This document shows positions 24,011 to 38,980 of a stretch of 64,000 bases of DNA, piece by piece (position 1 is the stretch's first letter; each line of letters begins with the position of its first letter). The position numbers were made by a program, and so were the translations under genes. The DNA is from Halichoerus grypus (taxonomy: Eukaryota; Chordata; Mammalia; Carnivora; Phocidae): positions 1,560,001 to 1,624,000 of the forward strand of contig NC_135726.1 in NCBI RefSeq assembly GCF_964656455.1. The letters are read 5' to 3'. The notes beneath the pieces are model-generated. The model made no database searches, was not told the origin of the DNA, and saw nothing but the letters and a program-made list of their open reading frames with translations.

Positions 24011-27000
24011 CCGCGCCCTCCCTCCCACAGGAGCAGCCATCCCGTGCACGGTGAAGGCCCAGTCACAGGGACACAGACCCGCTCGGCCGAGGGGGACACT
24101 GCTGGTCTCGACGGCACGGGGCGCCCAAGGCGAGACTGATGGACTCGGGCATCAGACACGGGGCAAACGTGTCGCTTGGGTGTAGAGAACGTCTGCCAAC
24201 TTTCTCCAAGTCAAACACCACTCGCAGAGCGACACCTCCCCGGCCAGGGGTGGGCTGCCTCTGGGCAGCAGCTGAGGGCCGCTGGAGAAGAGTCCACCGG
24301 TGCCTGGACGCTGCCCCAATACCGCACACGGCCTGGTCGTGCTACCACCGGGCCCCGACAACGGGAAGCCACCCGCACAAATGACCAGGTGGCGGGAGGG
24401 CAAATTTCCTCCTGAAGGCGAGTCCACGCAGCTGAGCTGGGCCAGGGCGCGGGGCGGATCCGCAGCAGGAAGACGTGGAGCTCAGGCTCCCCCCCCCGCA
24501 CCCCTGCCCTGGCCAAACCCACAGGGAGCTGGAGGGAGCAGCCCACGGACAGGCACGTCCTCTCCAGAGTGCTGCCGGCGGCCACAAGGATCGGGATCAC
24601 ATGTGGTATTTCGGTCACCCCAAGAGCCCCGCGGTCATCGTTCTGCCGACATGGGAGCAGGACCGTCAGAGCAGGGAGCCTGCAGGGAGCAGCAGGACTG
24701 GCCGGGTCCTGGGGCCTCAGCCCAAGGCTGCAGCGCTGGGCACCTGGCAGAGATGTCATCTTGTTATCATTAGGTCCACGCTGCCAGGGAGGGAAGGGAG
24801 CTTCAGAGGCTAACTTCTGAGCGGGGACCACAGGCCAGTAAAAATACAAGCGGACAGACGCAGCTCAGCACGGCTTGCCAACTCCGGCCTGCCTACCTCC
24901 CAGCACGGGCCGGAGCCGATCACGTGCGAGTGAGGGGTCGGGGACAGCGAGGAGGATGACCACGCACCGGCCACCAGGCTCCCAACAGCGAGGGAGCCTG
25001 TGTAGGCGACGCCCCTGCCACCTGGGCCTTCACGGTGAGGAGACAGCCTCAGGCCTCCGGTGTCTCTTGGGCCGATCGTCTCCTGGCAGAACTCCCGCTG
25101 ATCACCGACGGCTTCCCCCTCGGGTGCCAACAAAGCACCATACCGGACAGAAAAGAATCCTCTCAAAAAGTCGCCCGCTGCTGACACCACGAAGGCCTAG
25201 TTCTAAGGAGGCAAGGCTCCCCGTCCTCCTTCCGCAAACCTCCCGCTACCCGGGCCCCTCGCAGAACCTCATCGAGACACCTGCATGCGACAGGCCCACC
25301 AGTGGCCAGCTGCTGGCCGCCTGCGTCTGGGCGTGCAGCCTAGGAGGCGTCCCTCTGCCAGCGCCACTCCTGGGAGGGCACGCAGGCGCTGACAGGCGGG
25401 GCGCCTATCGCTGGACTGCTGGCCACGTCGTCACTCTCCTAAAGGCTCCCATCGTAAAATCACGTGTGTGTGGGCACCCTCACCACGCTCCAACTACAAC
25501 GCCAAACTCGGAGCTCAGGCCAACCGGCAGCACCAAACACAGGACTGTCCCTAATTCCAAGCGCACAGCATCGAGTGCTTTGCGGACATCTGATGACACA
25601 AACCTCAAGAGAGAAGCGCTGCGGAAGGCAAACGCACTAGCTCAGAGGAGATGAAGAAGCAGAACATTAAAAATCAGTCTGGGTCACTTTACAAGCTTTT
25701 TGTTTGTTTTACTTTGGGAGTCAACATGAAACAATGGCCCGAATTTTTAAAAATAAGTGACTGTATTTGTTCACATGTGGAGATAATCTCTAGATTATTT
25801 TTCTACCTGTCACGTGTGTGGTGCACAAAGCAGCGATCGGTCCAGTGTGCTCATCCCCCCTCGGCCTCCCTCCTGCATGCGCACGCACACCGGACGGTCT
25901 CAGATACTCTACGCTCTTTCCAGCCCAAACCCCGTGGCATTCCCACGTCTTCATCTGTGGACCACAAAGCCTTTGAGGCAAGAAAAGAAGGCAGGGTATT
26001 TCACCCAATATTTCCAAGTGTTTCCCTTATCAGCTGTGAGACAGGAAACAAGGAACCTTTCTGGCTGCTCAGAACAGGGTGGAAACCATCCAGATTCTGC
26101 GATCTGTTACTGGGTCAGAGACTGACCTCTGCTCTTGCATTGTCTTCACGTTGGCATTCACACGGTTCTGCTATGGACTGTCGCAAATTTCTAGACTTCA
26201 ACCCTTACAGGGTCCAGAACGGAGCTTCATTCCCGGAGGCGCACACGCAGACACAGCACTGTGGGGTCCCGTCTGCCGTGCCCTCTGCCGGTGGGAAAAC
26301 CGTACCATCACAGGCTCCCGACATGGGAGAGGGACCTCATTCCCACTGTCCTTCAGGTTCCCAAGATCAGCAGATGAGTTAAACCACGCAGGATGCTCTA
26401 AGTCACTCACCACACCATTAAACAGCAGTTTACTTTGTTAACCAGGCTTCCCGGTCAGAATGGACCTAGGATTTCTAAAGATTCCTCATGAGATCACAAA
26501 TGAATGAATACTCGGTGGTGCACCCCTGAAGCAGGTAAAAAAAGTGGAAGTCGCACTGTGCTTGAGAACTTGTTCTTCTGCGGTAATTCTGTCCTGTGAT
26601 GGCTCAAGGGCTCCATGTACTTCACTTGGGCTCCTGCATCTTATCCATCAGGACTGGGCACACGGCGCACCTCTCACCACCTCACTGGCCAGCGGGTGGG
26701 TCCTCAGTGGCCCTGCTTCCTCCCTGCTCAGCGTCCCGAGGCACGACCATGTGTTTCCAAGGCCTCCAGGCCCTGAAGACCCACACAGCCCGATGGCAGC
26801 CCTCTCGGCCCCGAGCCCCTGGCTACTCTCCCCTTCGCAGGGTAAGCCCAGAGTCCACGGGGAGGGCAGGGGAACAGGCTGGGGTTTTAGGCAAGGGGGG
26901 CCCGTCAGAGTGCCTGAGTCTGCACAGAGAAGTGCTGGGTGTGATCAGAATAGGGATGAAATGTCCTAACAGGTGTCCCTCTTTCGTAACCCCCCACCCC

Positions 27001-27034
27001 TTTGACGAGGAAGTAGTGAAACCTCTGTGCAATG

Positions 27035-27067
27035 ACAAGCTAGAAATTCTCCACAAGCTAGAAATTC
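27035..27067. repeat. Short direct duplication
   Basis: Two copies of ACAAGCTAGAAATTC are spaced by 18 bases in the long BANP intron. They are probably a slippage duplication. Confidence 0.8.
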
Positions 27068-30000
27068 CGAAATCCCGTTCCTGGGGCAGCAGACACCACC
27101 TACCGGGATGGCTCCTGGAAGAGAGTTCTCGGGTGTCAAGAACGCTTTACGCGCTGCTTAGCTGCTCTGCCTCCTCAGCCCAACCGCCCGACACACTGGC
27201 ATGGGCCACGGGCTCTGGCTGCCCACCCGGTCACGGGGACGTCTGCGCCCACGACGCCGCAGGCCTGCTTGCCAGAGACGCAGACACAGTTAAAAGATCG
27301 CGACAGAGAAGCCCAAGGAAATCACCAGACCTCCCTGACACAGAAAAATTTCAACGTGGATCCCACCAAAAAGAAATTTTGGAATTACTCAGAAGTCACA
27401 ACTTTTCAGCTTACTGAGCTGTAAGTTTTCAGTATATTTCCAGGCAGTTACTCATGATTAAAGTTATCAGCGAATATATGGCTCCATTTCTAAATGCCTT
27501 AAAAACGGAAGAATGTTTTCAAAATGGCTTGTACTTGTGCCTCTTACAACTAAGAGCTAATTTGGAATAATTATTACTGTATTCATTTATCATCATCATA
27601 ATGTGATCCTACACTGGCTTCTGTAAGGAACAGAAATGAATAAAATTTGTGGACCTAATGGTATTAGAAACGATTTAACCTTTTACAACATACTTGAAAA
27701 CGATTTCAAGGCTTGCCCTAGATTTGAAGACCCCTCCCCTTGACTGTCTGCAGTCAGGAGACTCGGATGTGAGATCCACCCAAAGGGGCTCACGACCAGC
27801 ACACAGTGTGTCCAGACAGCGGGGAGCACCTTTGGGGTACCACAAAGCTCCTTCAGCCTCGACTACTCGGGAGCCCTGTCAAAGACGACACCATTTCAGC
27901 TCCGCAAAATTCTGGAAACATACATGTGAGTCACCAGTTCATGCCACTTCTCTCGAGGACAAGTCGTAATATCCTGGCCCCCGGCCCAAAGCAGTGCCCG
28001 GCATGGAACAGCCCGGTCCGTGGCCACCACGGGGAAACACGACAGGCCTACGGTAATGCCCGCAGCACCAACTTGCTGTCGGCAAGCTCAGAGACGCAGA
28101 CGCTCCAGAACACGTCCCTGGGCGTTCCGTGCCCACCAGCACCAGCCCGTGTGGCTTCATAGAACAAGCTTCTGCTGGGGACCAAAACGATTCCAGAAGA
28201 ACCGCAGCCAGCAGCAGGGAGCACAGCGGCCCCCTCGGTCCCGTCCAGGCCAGCCGCCGCACACAGGCTCACGGACCTGCAGCACGGCGCTAGGTTGGGG
28301 CTGACGAGGCGGCCAGGCTAACTCAGTCCGGCGACAGGAGATGCACACTGGTTTTTGTGACTTTTCTAGGATGTTTTTGGAACTCATTAACACCAAGCTC
28401 ATTCTGCTCTGGCCTTTATGGCTGAAATTCTATTTTCCATCGTTTCTAGTTAGGGAAGGCTTTTCCATAAGGGATTAATTCCCTGAACTACCTAGGTCCT
28501 CCAAGATTTCTGTTTGTGTTTGGCACGCAACACAGAACCATATTTTCCTGAACGGAACGTTTTTATTAGAAGTGAAGCGACACAGTGCGCTGTCTGTGAG
28601 GCGGAGACTGTCCTGTCTGCTGCTCTGAGACGAACCATCCACAGTGGACTGCGGCTGCCCAGGAACACAACCCCTTTACCGCCACAGATAGAGGCCCCCG
28701 ACGCACACACACCACACTCTCTACACGTACACCCTCTTCCTTCTCACCCACTCCAAAAAAAGTTGTGCACATAAAATGTCGGATACTCCTCTCTTCTAAT
28801 CTCTTCCCCAGCTGGGTTTAGAAGGCCCCACTTCACAGAAAAAATTCTGAAAGCTACTGAAATTTACTTTCCATTATAAGGAGAAAGACAAATGCCAAAG
28901 AAGTCAGGAGAGGTTTAAGAGTTTAGAGAACGCCAGGCTGTTGTTAGCTGGCTCTCGGTAAAGTCACCTCACAGACACACAATGAGAGCAGCCTGGATTT
29001 CCCGCGTGTCACCATCTTTGTTTAACACAAATGAAGGGTGTGCACGGTGCATCCGTCATGACAGAGGCGGGCTTACCAGAACACACACAGTTCTCCAGGG
29101 GCTCATGCGAACGGATGATGTTTAGCTGACAGACCCACGTAAACTCTTCTCACGCACATCTCAGAACATCAGCTACGGCTACTAAAAACAAGAGTCACAA
29201 CACACATCTCGTTGAAACAGCACTAAACCACCCTGTGATTCATGCTCTAAGCATCATAACTAAAGCCCAAGTCTTTAAAGATTTCCCACGTGGCCAAAAA
29301 TCTCCCACACAGAGAGAAATAATGGACTCAGATTTGAATGTTTCAGTAGATAGGAGATTGCCTAGCAACAGAGTTTGGTACAAAGTGAGTGTTTTATCTT
29401 CCTAAATCTGAATCCGCTGGATCCAAGTCCTATGCTGCGCATACAGCCAGGGTCAGGAAGCAGCCCCGTGCCCCTGCACCCACCGAATGCACACCGTAAC
29501 TGGAAACGGCTCCCACGATCGCCCCTTCCTTCCCTCAGAGCTTCCGTAAGTCCCCCTGCCCCCGACAGAAACCGGGGGAGCCTTGTGGCTGCCGTTTCGG
29601 GGGCACCAGAAAGAAGCCGCTGAGCCGAGGGGACAGATGAGAACACAGCTCAAGACAGTCAAAGCCCTCTCGGTCCCGGGGTGGTGCAGCAGTAGTGGAG
29701 AGGGTGATCTAGAGAGCCGGAGTCCGTGTGTGGCTCCCGGAGTCACGGGGTCCATCCCGGGCTTTACCTCCCAGCACAATCCAGGAAAAGCTACTGGCCC
29801 CTATCCCCACATGTACAGATACCAACACCCCCTCGTTCCTGAACCTCTCTCATCTCCTCCCCAGGAATGCCACGGGAGAGGTCACGATCTAGGAGGAAGC
29901 ACGGGTCCAGCTCCAGGTGGGGGGCCTGAGCCCTGCAGGCAGAGGCGGGCTCCTCAGGGTGCCTTGGAGGGCACGGCGCAGTTGGCTCTCAAAGATTAGG

Positions 30001-33000
30001 TCATCTCTGCGTGATGGGAACCCTGCCACATGACGTTCAAGGTTAAAGCGACCCCTAACTTCTTGTTCTTGGTTGTGTCTTGATCTTTAACAACAACATG
30101 GTATTAACTGTAAGAAACCAGGTGCCCGTCCTTGGGTGCTGAAGAGCCCCGTAAGCAGAGGGGAGCCGTGGCCACCGTGCTCCAGGGGGACTGGCGGTGA
30201 GCCAGCGGCGGCGGCCAGCTATCCAGAAACAGACTGCTTTTGGAGCATTATTTCTAGTCACGTGAATACATGTTTAGGTCTTTGCTTTGTTTTCTTAAAC
30301 TCCCAAAGAATTGACATGAATGGAATGAAAAGATATCTCAGAAATTGTATAAATGTAAATTTTAAAAATCTAGACTTTTTAAATGCAGAAAAGAAAGATT
30401 TAGGTCTTCCAGCAGTTCAATAATTATCTCACGATGTATAATTACAAAAATGCATCCGACTTTCATCATCAGCCAAGCCGCCCCAACAGAGCACACCGTT
30501 CACAAATCGCATGGAGTTTCTCAACGTGGATTTTTGCCACATGGGTGGGCTGCTGTCTGCCTGAGGTCACGACCCTGGTGTTGACAGGACCACCCCCAGC
30601 CCACCTGGCCCAACAGGGAGGGTCACTGCTGGGGCTTGCAGCACGTTGTGTGAGTCATGCAGTCAGGCAGCGTCTCCATAAAAACACTCAGGTGCTCTCC
30701 ACGCAGTGCTGCCCCCGCCTTAGAGCGACCAAAGTCCCTGCATGCCACGCTCCCTGAAGGCCCGCGGTGCGCGTGGGCAGAGCCCCTCCGTGTACACAGC
30801 ACGGGCCCTGCCTTGAAGGAGCTCACAGTCAAGCCACACTGGGCGTAGAGTGGACGCCACGGGATGCTGTGACCCTCCGTGCAGACAACCTCTACCTCCT
30901 CCTTCCCAGCTCCGGACTGCGGCACAGACATTCCACACCAGCCTTCAGAGAAAGCAGGGTCATCACAGGAGTTGGCAGGCCTACAGCCTCGGTTCTCAAA
31001 CGCTGCTTACATCCCCTCTTGGAGCCCTGCCACCGTGCTGTGAGGCCCGGGGCCACAAGGGGACCCTGCACAGAGGAGGACCAGAGGGCCTGGGTGGACA
31101 GCCTCACTGAGCCCCTGGCCACGGGCCAGCCTAGCTCCAGCCCGGGAGCAGCCCCCCAACAGGGCAGCCTGCTCGGACTCCAGATGACCCCAGTGAAGCC
31201 ACTTAGTGCCGAACCCCCACCCGCCGCACCCAATAAAACCACAGAGTCATGAGAGATAATGACCAGTGGTGGTCATCAGCCCTAAGTTTTGGGGCGGCGT
31301 GTGGCAAAGCAAGAGTGACGCTTCAACTCCTCGCACAAAGAAGTGTCCCCCTGCCTACCTCTACCAGCGTCCCCGTCCCCCTACCTACAGCTCTACCGTA
31401 AGGTTTTCGGTGCCTGCAACTTAGCGTCAAATAGTTCAAAATACAACAGACACACACACGCTCTTACCCAAACTTGTGGATTTCTGCTTATTTGTACTTC
31501 CATACAACTGAACCACGACTCACTAGTGACTGGTTCTAATTCAGGCAGAATGAGAACTAGACTCTCCTAGACTGCCAACACCAATTAATGTCTGCAATTT
31601 TTAGGGATCCAGTCCCTTCCTGTCCAACCATCACTCCCACTTACATGACCAGTTCCCCTGGTCACTCAAATGCTCAAGCGACCCTCAAGGAGTGGTTGTC
31701 TCAAGAGCAGTAGGTACACTAAATGCCTATATTTAACTACCTTTATCCCTGTTGCTCATGCCTTAAATATCTGCACAAACCGACTAGACAAGATTTGCGT
31801 TCTTGTTAACGGGACTGAACCGTGTTGCGGCAAAGACCCCGTTCTCTCCTACGCAGAGTTCTTGGGCTGAGCAGCATTACAGAATGCTCTAATTAAAACA
31901 ACACACTTCCTAGGCCTTATGCAATCTAAACTCCCCAGAAAACAACTATCTTTAGAGAAGGAAGAGGAAACAAATAAAGCATTTTCGTTTTAGCCACGTA
32001 ATGAGTTACAGGAGACGTCTGGTCTTGATGTGAAGTCTCATGACTGGGAGCTCCGTGTCTCGAGCGCGTGACCTCAGAGCACCCTTGCTTCCACGGTGGT
32101 GCCAAAGCCGGGCCCGTCTCCCTGCGGACCCCAGCAGCCCTGCCGCAGAGCAGGGCACGCCGTGGGCGTCACACCGCCGTCAGCCCCGCATGTCACAAGG
32201 ATGCAAATCTAATACCTTACGCTTCCACATCACACCTTGTTTTGTGGAAGCCAATTTGACAGAATATGTTCAGAATAAACGCCCTTCCTCTCTGGCCACT
32301 TCCTTCCCCCACTACTCACACTGAACCTCTCCGCGTAAAGTCTGTACCTTCACGTTTAATTCTACGACTGCACCACCATCTCTTAAACTGAGGCTAATTA
32401 TGTAGTTGTTCTTCCAACTGATTAGATAAATGTGAAAAATTATTGTGAGCTGGCAAGCCTTCAATCACATAAAATTAATCAGAACCATACCGTGCCCCTT
32501 GCTATCTAAACCCTGCGTGTCCACATAGTCCCTACAAAGACTTGGCAAGGTTTTTATTCAAAATTCACCACTCAAATTGTAAACAAACTCGGTCAACTGG
32601 TGTAGCATGTGATTTCTGAGAGGCTGGGGCCATGATCACTGAGCTCGCCCACAGCTCTCCCCGCCGTCCTAAGGGTCACCCCCTTGAGCCCAGTGTTTGC
32701 TTCTGAAAGCACCTGGGGACACTGCGGACTGGGGTCAAATCTAGACAGTAGCCTTAAAATCATGTCACTACCGTACAGAGTCGTAGCCACATACAGAGCA
32801 GGCATGGCTCAGCCCGACACGTGAGCGGATGACCATGAAGGCACCACACAGCGGCGGTCCGTCCAAGAAGCGCACCAGCATCCGGGCACCGGGGCCTGAC
32901 GGCTCTGACCGAAGCAGAAGTCCTCTGGGGGACATAACACTGACCTGAGGGCGCGTCTCCGGGAAGCTGGGAGCCTGGGCTGGAATGTACCATCACTGTC

Positions 33001-36000
33001 CCCACTTGGGGTATCGGCCCAGAGCGCCACACGCACGTGCTCGGGCATCTCACGAGGGCCGGACTCTGACTCACACCACAGGGTGCTTATCTTTGGGCTC
33101 TAACAAGGGTTCAGAGAGCACAGGGATGCCCCGGGCTTCCCTTTACCAGACTCCACAATGCACAGCGCCAGGTCTACCTGGCCCACAGGTGAGTGGCAGG
33201 AGGGCTGCACGGGACAGAGCAGCCCCACCCCTCCTCTGAGAGGAATGCAGCCTATTTCTGCCCTTCCTACCTGAGAAAGCACTTCGGGCAAACTGCAGGT
33301 GAGTTCCCCCAAGGAGGCTAGGGTCCCTGGAGTCCAAGGCTGAGTCCTGACCTAGTGTACTTTGTGGGGACTGTATGTGGCAGGCCCCCCTTTTGAGGCT
33401 CATATTCAAATCTTAAAAGTAGGACCTCTTGTTCCAATGATCCTGTCTTCCCAAAGAAGAGTGTGAAGTCCACATCCACAAAGCACCTCGGGACGCCCAC
33501 CTCCAAGTCAGGAAACCTGGGCCCCTCTGCCGCCCGCACACCTGCTCACGGGAAGGGCGCTGCTGTCGAAAGCCAACGTCAGAACAGCATCTTCTCTCCC
33601 GAATCCAGAGCCCGCACATCGTCCCTCTGCCCCACGGAACAGCCAGCCTCACGGGGCTCATGGGCCGCAGAACCGTCAGGCTGACATAGCCCTGAAGGCA
33701 AAGAGGCTGCTGGACGGTGAAACACAAGCAGCTCTGGGACGGCAGAGGCCAGAACGTAGGGCCTGTACCAGGAGAAGCTTCAGTGGAAGAACAGACATTG
33801 CGTTACAGAAACACAAGGCGCAGTCTACCGGGATTTAAGAGTTACTCCCAAAGCGCTTTCAACTGCATCATTCCTAATTAATGCACACAACTGGGCCAAA
33901 TTCTAATCCTGTATTATTCATCAAACATGTTTTTTTGAAAATGCCTGGTCAAGGTTAAAACGTCTACACAACTTTATGAGCCTCTCCCGCGTATGAAGGG
34001 GCAGGGCTGAGCAAGCGCGGAGCTCAGCCCCAGCCAGACTTCATGCCGCGGCCTCGGTGACTGGTGTCTGTGCCCGAGCTGGGACGCCCAGGAACACGCA
34101 CATGACGCCTCGGGCCTTCCAGCCCCCGCTGTGTTAACAGCTCCCTGAGATGACTGAAACGTGTGTGTGTCCAGCACTTCTCTAACAAAACACTAAGTCA
34201 TTTTTAAAAGCTGAATTTCTAAGCTGGGTTACTCTACATTGATTAGGCTCAGATGACCTCCCTTCTTTAAAAGGTTCATTCATGGTGTTAATTTTAACGA
34301 GAAATGGAATCTATCCTAATTAATTAATGCTTTAAGTAAAAGCTTTCCCACTGATGCCTGTGAGTCTCGCACACTCACAGGCACACACAGTAGAACTGAA
34401 GGCCGTCCTCTGCCAGACCCCACAGGAAGATCTTCCCGGGACTGCAGGCAGGGAGCACGGGACACAGAAGACGCACTGTGTCCTAGGTACGGAGGGTCCA
34501 CGCTTCCCTGCTCAGCCCCGACCCACCACTCCAACACCATGCCTGTGTGGTCAGGGTCGGGTTTGGCAAACGCGCCCACTCTCCCAGCAGTGGGATCAAC
34601 AGGCATCTGTCACAGGCCACACAGACACCAGCGCTGAGCACTGGGCCGACTGCTCCTGGTGAGGACACGGCTCTCCCAAAGCAGGTGCTCCTGCCGTTCC
34701 CACCCTGGCAATGAGGCCAAAGAAGTGCAGTCACTTCCCCAACGCAACCCGCTGACGGAGCGGCAGCCCGAGGCTTGGGCCCGGGCTGCGACTCTCCCGG
34801 CGCCCCCTGCCCCCACCCAGCAGTGCTCCACTCCAAAGCCAGGCCCTGCCCCCCTTGCCAAAATCAGTCTCTTGGGAGGCAGCACACAGCGGCACAGCGG
34901 GGAGACCAGTGGGGTGAGCCCATGGGGAGCTGCACCTCCAGCTCAGCCTCCCCTCTGCTCTCCCCTGCCGATCCTGAGCTGGGGTGCCTAGCGGCACACG
35001 GCTGACTTGGGGGGAAGGGGTGCCCTACAACCACTAGTTTTCTCTGACAGAGAGCTCGTGGGAGATTCAGGCACATTACATCCAAAAGGAGCTGCGGGAG
35101 CCCAGCGAGAAAGGCCCCCCGTGGCTGGCAGAGGCTGGCCTGACCCCACAGCTGCTCCTGACAGCAAAGACCGGCTGCAACTGGCCCTCCAGGACAGGGC
35201 TGCTCCTCTCCCGGGCCCTCCCCTGCTTCCCCTGCAGGAGCATCTCATTCGCCTCGCTGCAAACTGCACGCCCCATGGCGGGACGTACAGGCGCACACGA
35301 ACTCAGTGGTCCAGAAACTTGGTAGGCAACACCAAGTTCCGCCCCTCCCTAGGAGCACCAAGTGACCTTTAGGCCACAGCACTTGCCACATGAGCAACAA
35401 GACGACGAGAAATACCAGGAACAGGGGCGACAAGGTTATTCACGCAGAGCCTGACTCCAGAGTTCTCAGGGAAGGTTGATTCTAATACTCAAGTAACACA
35501 AGTAACCCGATTTCCCCGATCTAGATTAAATGCCTTCAGAAGTACGCTGAAAAAGTTTTGAATTAAGGTGTTCATAATCATTTTCTTAAGCTTGACTGTG
35601 ACTTTTTCTAAAAGAAGCATTCTATGCTACTGATTCATCTGATTATCTTTTGATTTACCAAAATATGAAAAGAAATATGTATTAATGTTCACAGTGTAAA
35701 CTCCACATAGTTGTAAATGCTTTAAAACTACTTAATTACAACATCTTAGAGCTACAGGATCCTAAGAAAACAAAGAGGCACCACTGGTCACCTATTCTAG
35801 TACTTTTCAAACTGTGGGCCATGAAATCGATTTAATGTGTCACAACTAGTACCCAAAAGAGACTGAAAAAGAAGAAGAAGAAAAACAGAACAGAGTAAAA
35901 AGTATTAGAGAACTAGCCAGCAGTGAGGTTAACTATCCTTCTGTGAACCTGCTCCGACCGTGTGTGTGCACCTGCACGAGAGGGTGCGAGAGTCCCGACG

Positions 36001-36480
36001 CCCGCCTACTTTCACACACTGGACACTGATGCAATCCAGCCACACAGCACAAACCCGTCATCTGAAGGGCAGCCTGGCATCTGCCAGGCAGCGTAACCAG
36101 ACCTTTAGTGGGGGCCCGTCCAGGGGCCAGGGTGGCCCACCATCCACCGGCCGCAGTGAGCGAGGACAACCTGAGAAGCAAGCATGACTTGGAGCCGAAG
36201 CCCAGCTGGTAAGCAGAGCGACTGCAGCTGGGGGCTCCCCGCGGCGGCTCCCCAGTCCGCCCACCCTCCCCAAGGTAGCCCCCTGGCCTGCATAAGTGCC
36301 GTATTACTGCACGTGAAAGTTCCCATGACCTCATCATCTCTCATTTAAAATCCATCTCAAAACCATTTAACCCACCTCACTGCAACTTGCAATCCCCATG
36401 GCTCTTGACATTTGAGACCTTTTTGTTTTCATTTTTCAGAATCTTCTGAAATCCATACTGAATTAAAAATTCTATTGTAC

Positions 36481-36667
36481 TGGGGCACGTGGTGGGCTCC
36501 GTGAGTGAAGCATCTGACTCCTGATTTCGGCTCAGGTCATGACCTCAGAGTCCTGAGATCGAGCCCCAGGTCAGGCTCTGTGCTGGTGTGGAGCCTGCTT
36601 AAGATTCTCTCTCTCCTCTCACCCCTGCCCCCTGCGCTCTCGCTCTAAGAAAAAAAAAGAAAGAAAG
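36481..36667 (+). mobile_element. Older carnivore SINE
   Basis: A diverged SINE head (GGGGCACGTGGTGGGCTCCG), tRNA-like body with GAGATCGAGCCCCAGGTCAG, CT-rich tail and A/GAAA tail. An imperfect 15-base target duplication, AAAATTCTATTGTAC versus AAAATTCTCTTATAC, flanks it at 36466-36480 and 36668-36682. The mismatches fit an older insertion. Confidence 0.9.
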
Positions 36668-38639
36668 AAAATTCTCTTATACCAACCACTAACTCAGAAA
36701 GCTGAGCTCCCTTAAACCATCACTTCCCAGGCCTAGCACCTTTAATACACAATGTGTCTACGCATCCACTGTGCTCGGTGCATCACCACCACGCAGGATT
36801 AGCTTCAGTCTTCTGAGAACTCCAGGTTTCTCTGCTTCTGATCTCATTCACTATACAAAGCCCATCTGCCCAGATTCCTTAAGTCACCACATAGACAATA
36901 ACACCGCTACACATTCCGAGTTCCCATGTTCTTTACATGCTTGTTGGCTCTGCGTTCACACGGCAGTAAACGATCAATCCTGAAATACTCACTGCGTAAG
37001 AAAGAAGACGTGGCACGAGGCAGTAGAAGAAATCGCCTGTGTCCCTAGCACCTGCGCTCAGACTGTGGACAGAGAAATCAGCACAGCATGACCGGGCTTA
37101 GTAAAGTGACTCTGAACCATCGGGAACAGGGCCGCAGACCCGCCGGCCCACGCATCTCACTCCCAGGAGGTGCCCTCGCCCAGAGCCCAGGACCACAATT
37201 AACGACTGCATTTGAACTTCCACCCTAACAAATCTGACCATCTAGCTTCCCCCCAAAACAGATCAGGAAGGACGAGGAAGGGGGTCACTGCAAGAAGATG
37301 CATGTGGCCAGAAACAGAAAGAAGAGAACAGGAAATGTGTGAATGTGCCACCAGGACCATCCCTTGAAAGGAGGCTTCCAACTAAACCCCGGGCTCTCTG
37401 CCGGGCTGTGCGTTGGCTCCCACTCCTGATCCTTCCTTTCCACACCTGGGGAGCAATGGACACTGCTGCATGTCTACCGCACCAGGCCCACGCTCACTCG
37501 CCCCCACAACAGACTGGCCACCGGCAGGGGCCACGGCCCAGGGAGGGGAAGCACGTGGGGGAGCCGCAGTGCAGAAGCGCGTCCATGGCGGGACGGAACT
37601 CAACAGCACGTCAAGACAGCGGCTCTCCCTCTCCCGAAAACAAAGTCTGCAGCAGCAGTGAACAAGCACGCAGTTCCTGCCCCTCTGCCGCCCTGCCACG
37701 AAGACGCGGTGCTTTCACAGACACCAGGCGCTGATGGAGAAAGTCATGCCCATGAGCGAGAACAGCAGAACATGAGAAAACCCGCGACACACGGGACCAG
37801 AGCCAGGAGAAGCGGGAAGGGCCGCGGCGGGTCCCAGGGTCACGGGGCTGTGTGTGGTCACCGGCCCTGCGTGACTGAGCTGTTCTGCATGGGTCTGGAG
37901 CGCTGTCGCATCATCATTCTCAGTGACGGTTAAACCTGTCAGGGAAGGATTTAGTAGGACGCTAATCAGTCAGTGGGTCTGTAAACCCCAAAAGAAGAGC
38001 AGCACATGAGTTTCTTCACGGGCTTCTGACTAGCGTCCTCCCCATTCAGTACCTTTGCTCCCTAAAACCAGAACAAGCCTCGTGGGGTCGTCTTCAGGAA
38101 ATCAAACACCATACCGACCCCAGGCCCCACCGCGCAGAAGCTGGGGAGCGGCTGTGGAATTGTGGGGCCCCGTGTGAGCGAGGCCGCAGTGCCTGGCACC
38201 GTCCTCCTGCGGGTGTGCGAGGCCGGGGGAGGGAGGCCGGGGCGAACCGAGGGAGCCGGGGGCGGGGGCATGTGAGGGCAGGGGAAGGAACCACGGCGCC
38301 CCTGCCTCCAGCACAGCTGCGCTTCTCACTCAGCCCATCGGTGACATCGCGTTCAGCGGCGTCTTCCGTATCTTGCGAAACATCATTCTGTTTTGCAAAT
38401 TTTCGGTTAACTTAAAAAATGAAGCTGTCACAAGCAGAGTAACTCAATAGGAACAAGAGTCAGCCAAGTGATAGAACAACAAGGAATTTCCACACAGGGA
38501 AAACAAGAAAGGATTAGCTAAACAGTTTGACCAGAAAAAGGCAGCTTTACATAAACACGTACAGTTTACTTAAGTCAGACAGCCGGGCCTCCTTTAGGAA
38601 AGCAAAAGGTGGCAGGTACGGAAATGCCTCCAGCCGCCA

Positions 38640-38980
38640 TCAGCGTCGCCCCGCCTGTTTCGAGCTCCATCCCCCACACAGGATGGACAGCGAGCGTCGG
38701 GCAGAGCGAGGAAGCAGCACGAGCTACAGGCTAAGAAAGCGGAGGATGAAGACACTGCAGCAGAGACGGCAATCGGGACGGAGGCCGAGGGAGACCCGGG
38801 CGCCGGCAGAGCCGAGCACCGGGCCGAGCACGGCTGCTCACGCAGCACAGGCCCCGGCCTGCAGCCAACGTGCGGGACGCGGCACCGGCTAAGTGTGCAC
38901 AGGGCGCTCCGGTTCGCATCGTTCTCTGACCGACACTCCAGGAGCCCCTCCGGGGTTGAAAGCCGTGCCGCCGTCTCGGC
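38640..38980. promoter_or_regulatory. Second intragenic CpG-dense patch
   Basis: About 38 CpG dinucleotides in 340 bases, 1.4 kb downstream (in gene direction) of the micro-exon at 40366. No open frame with recognisable similarity is present. The functional role is unknown. It could be a regulatory CpG island or part of a GC-rich exon of a non-coding transcript. Confidence 0.4.

Noticed and set aside
25985..26030. A minus-strand IPCLL-containing peptide, considered as the missing BANP cassette exon
   Set aside because: Only five residues match the recalled cassette. The residues after it differ, and no acceptor/donor pair of the right phase encloses it.
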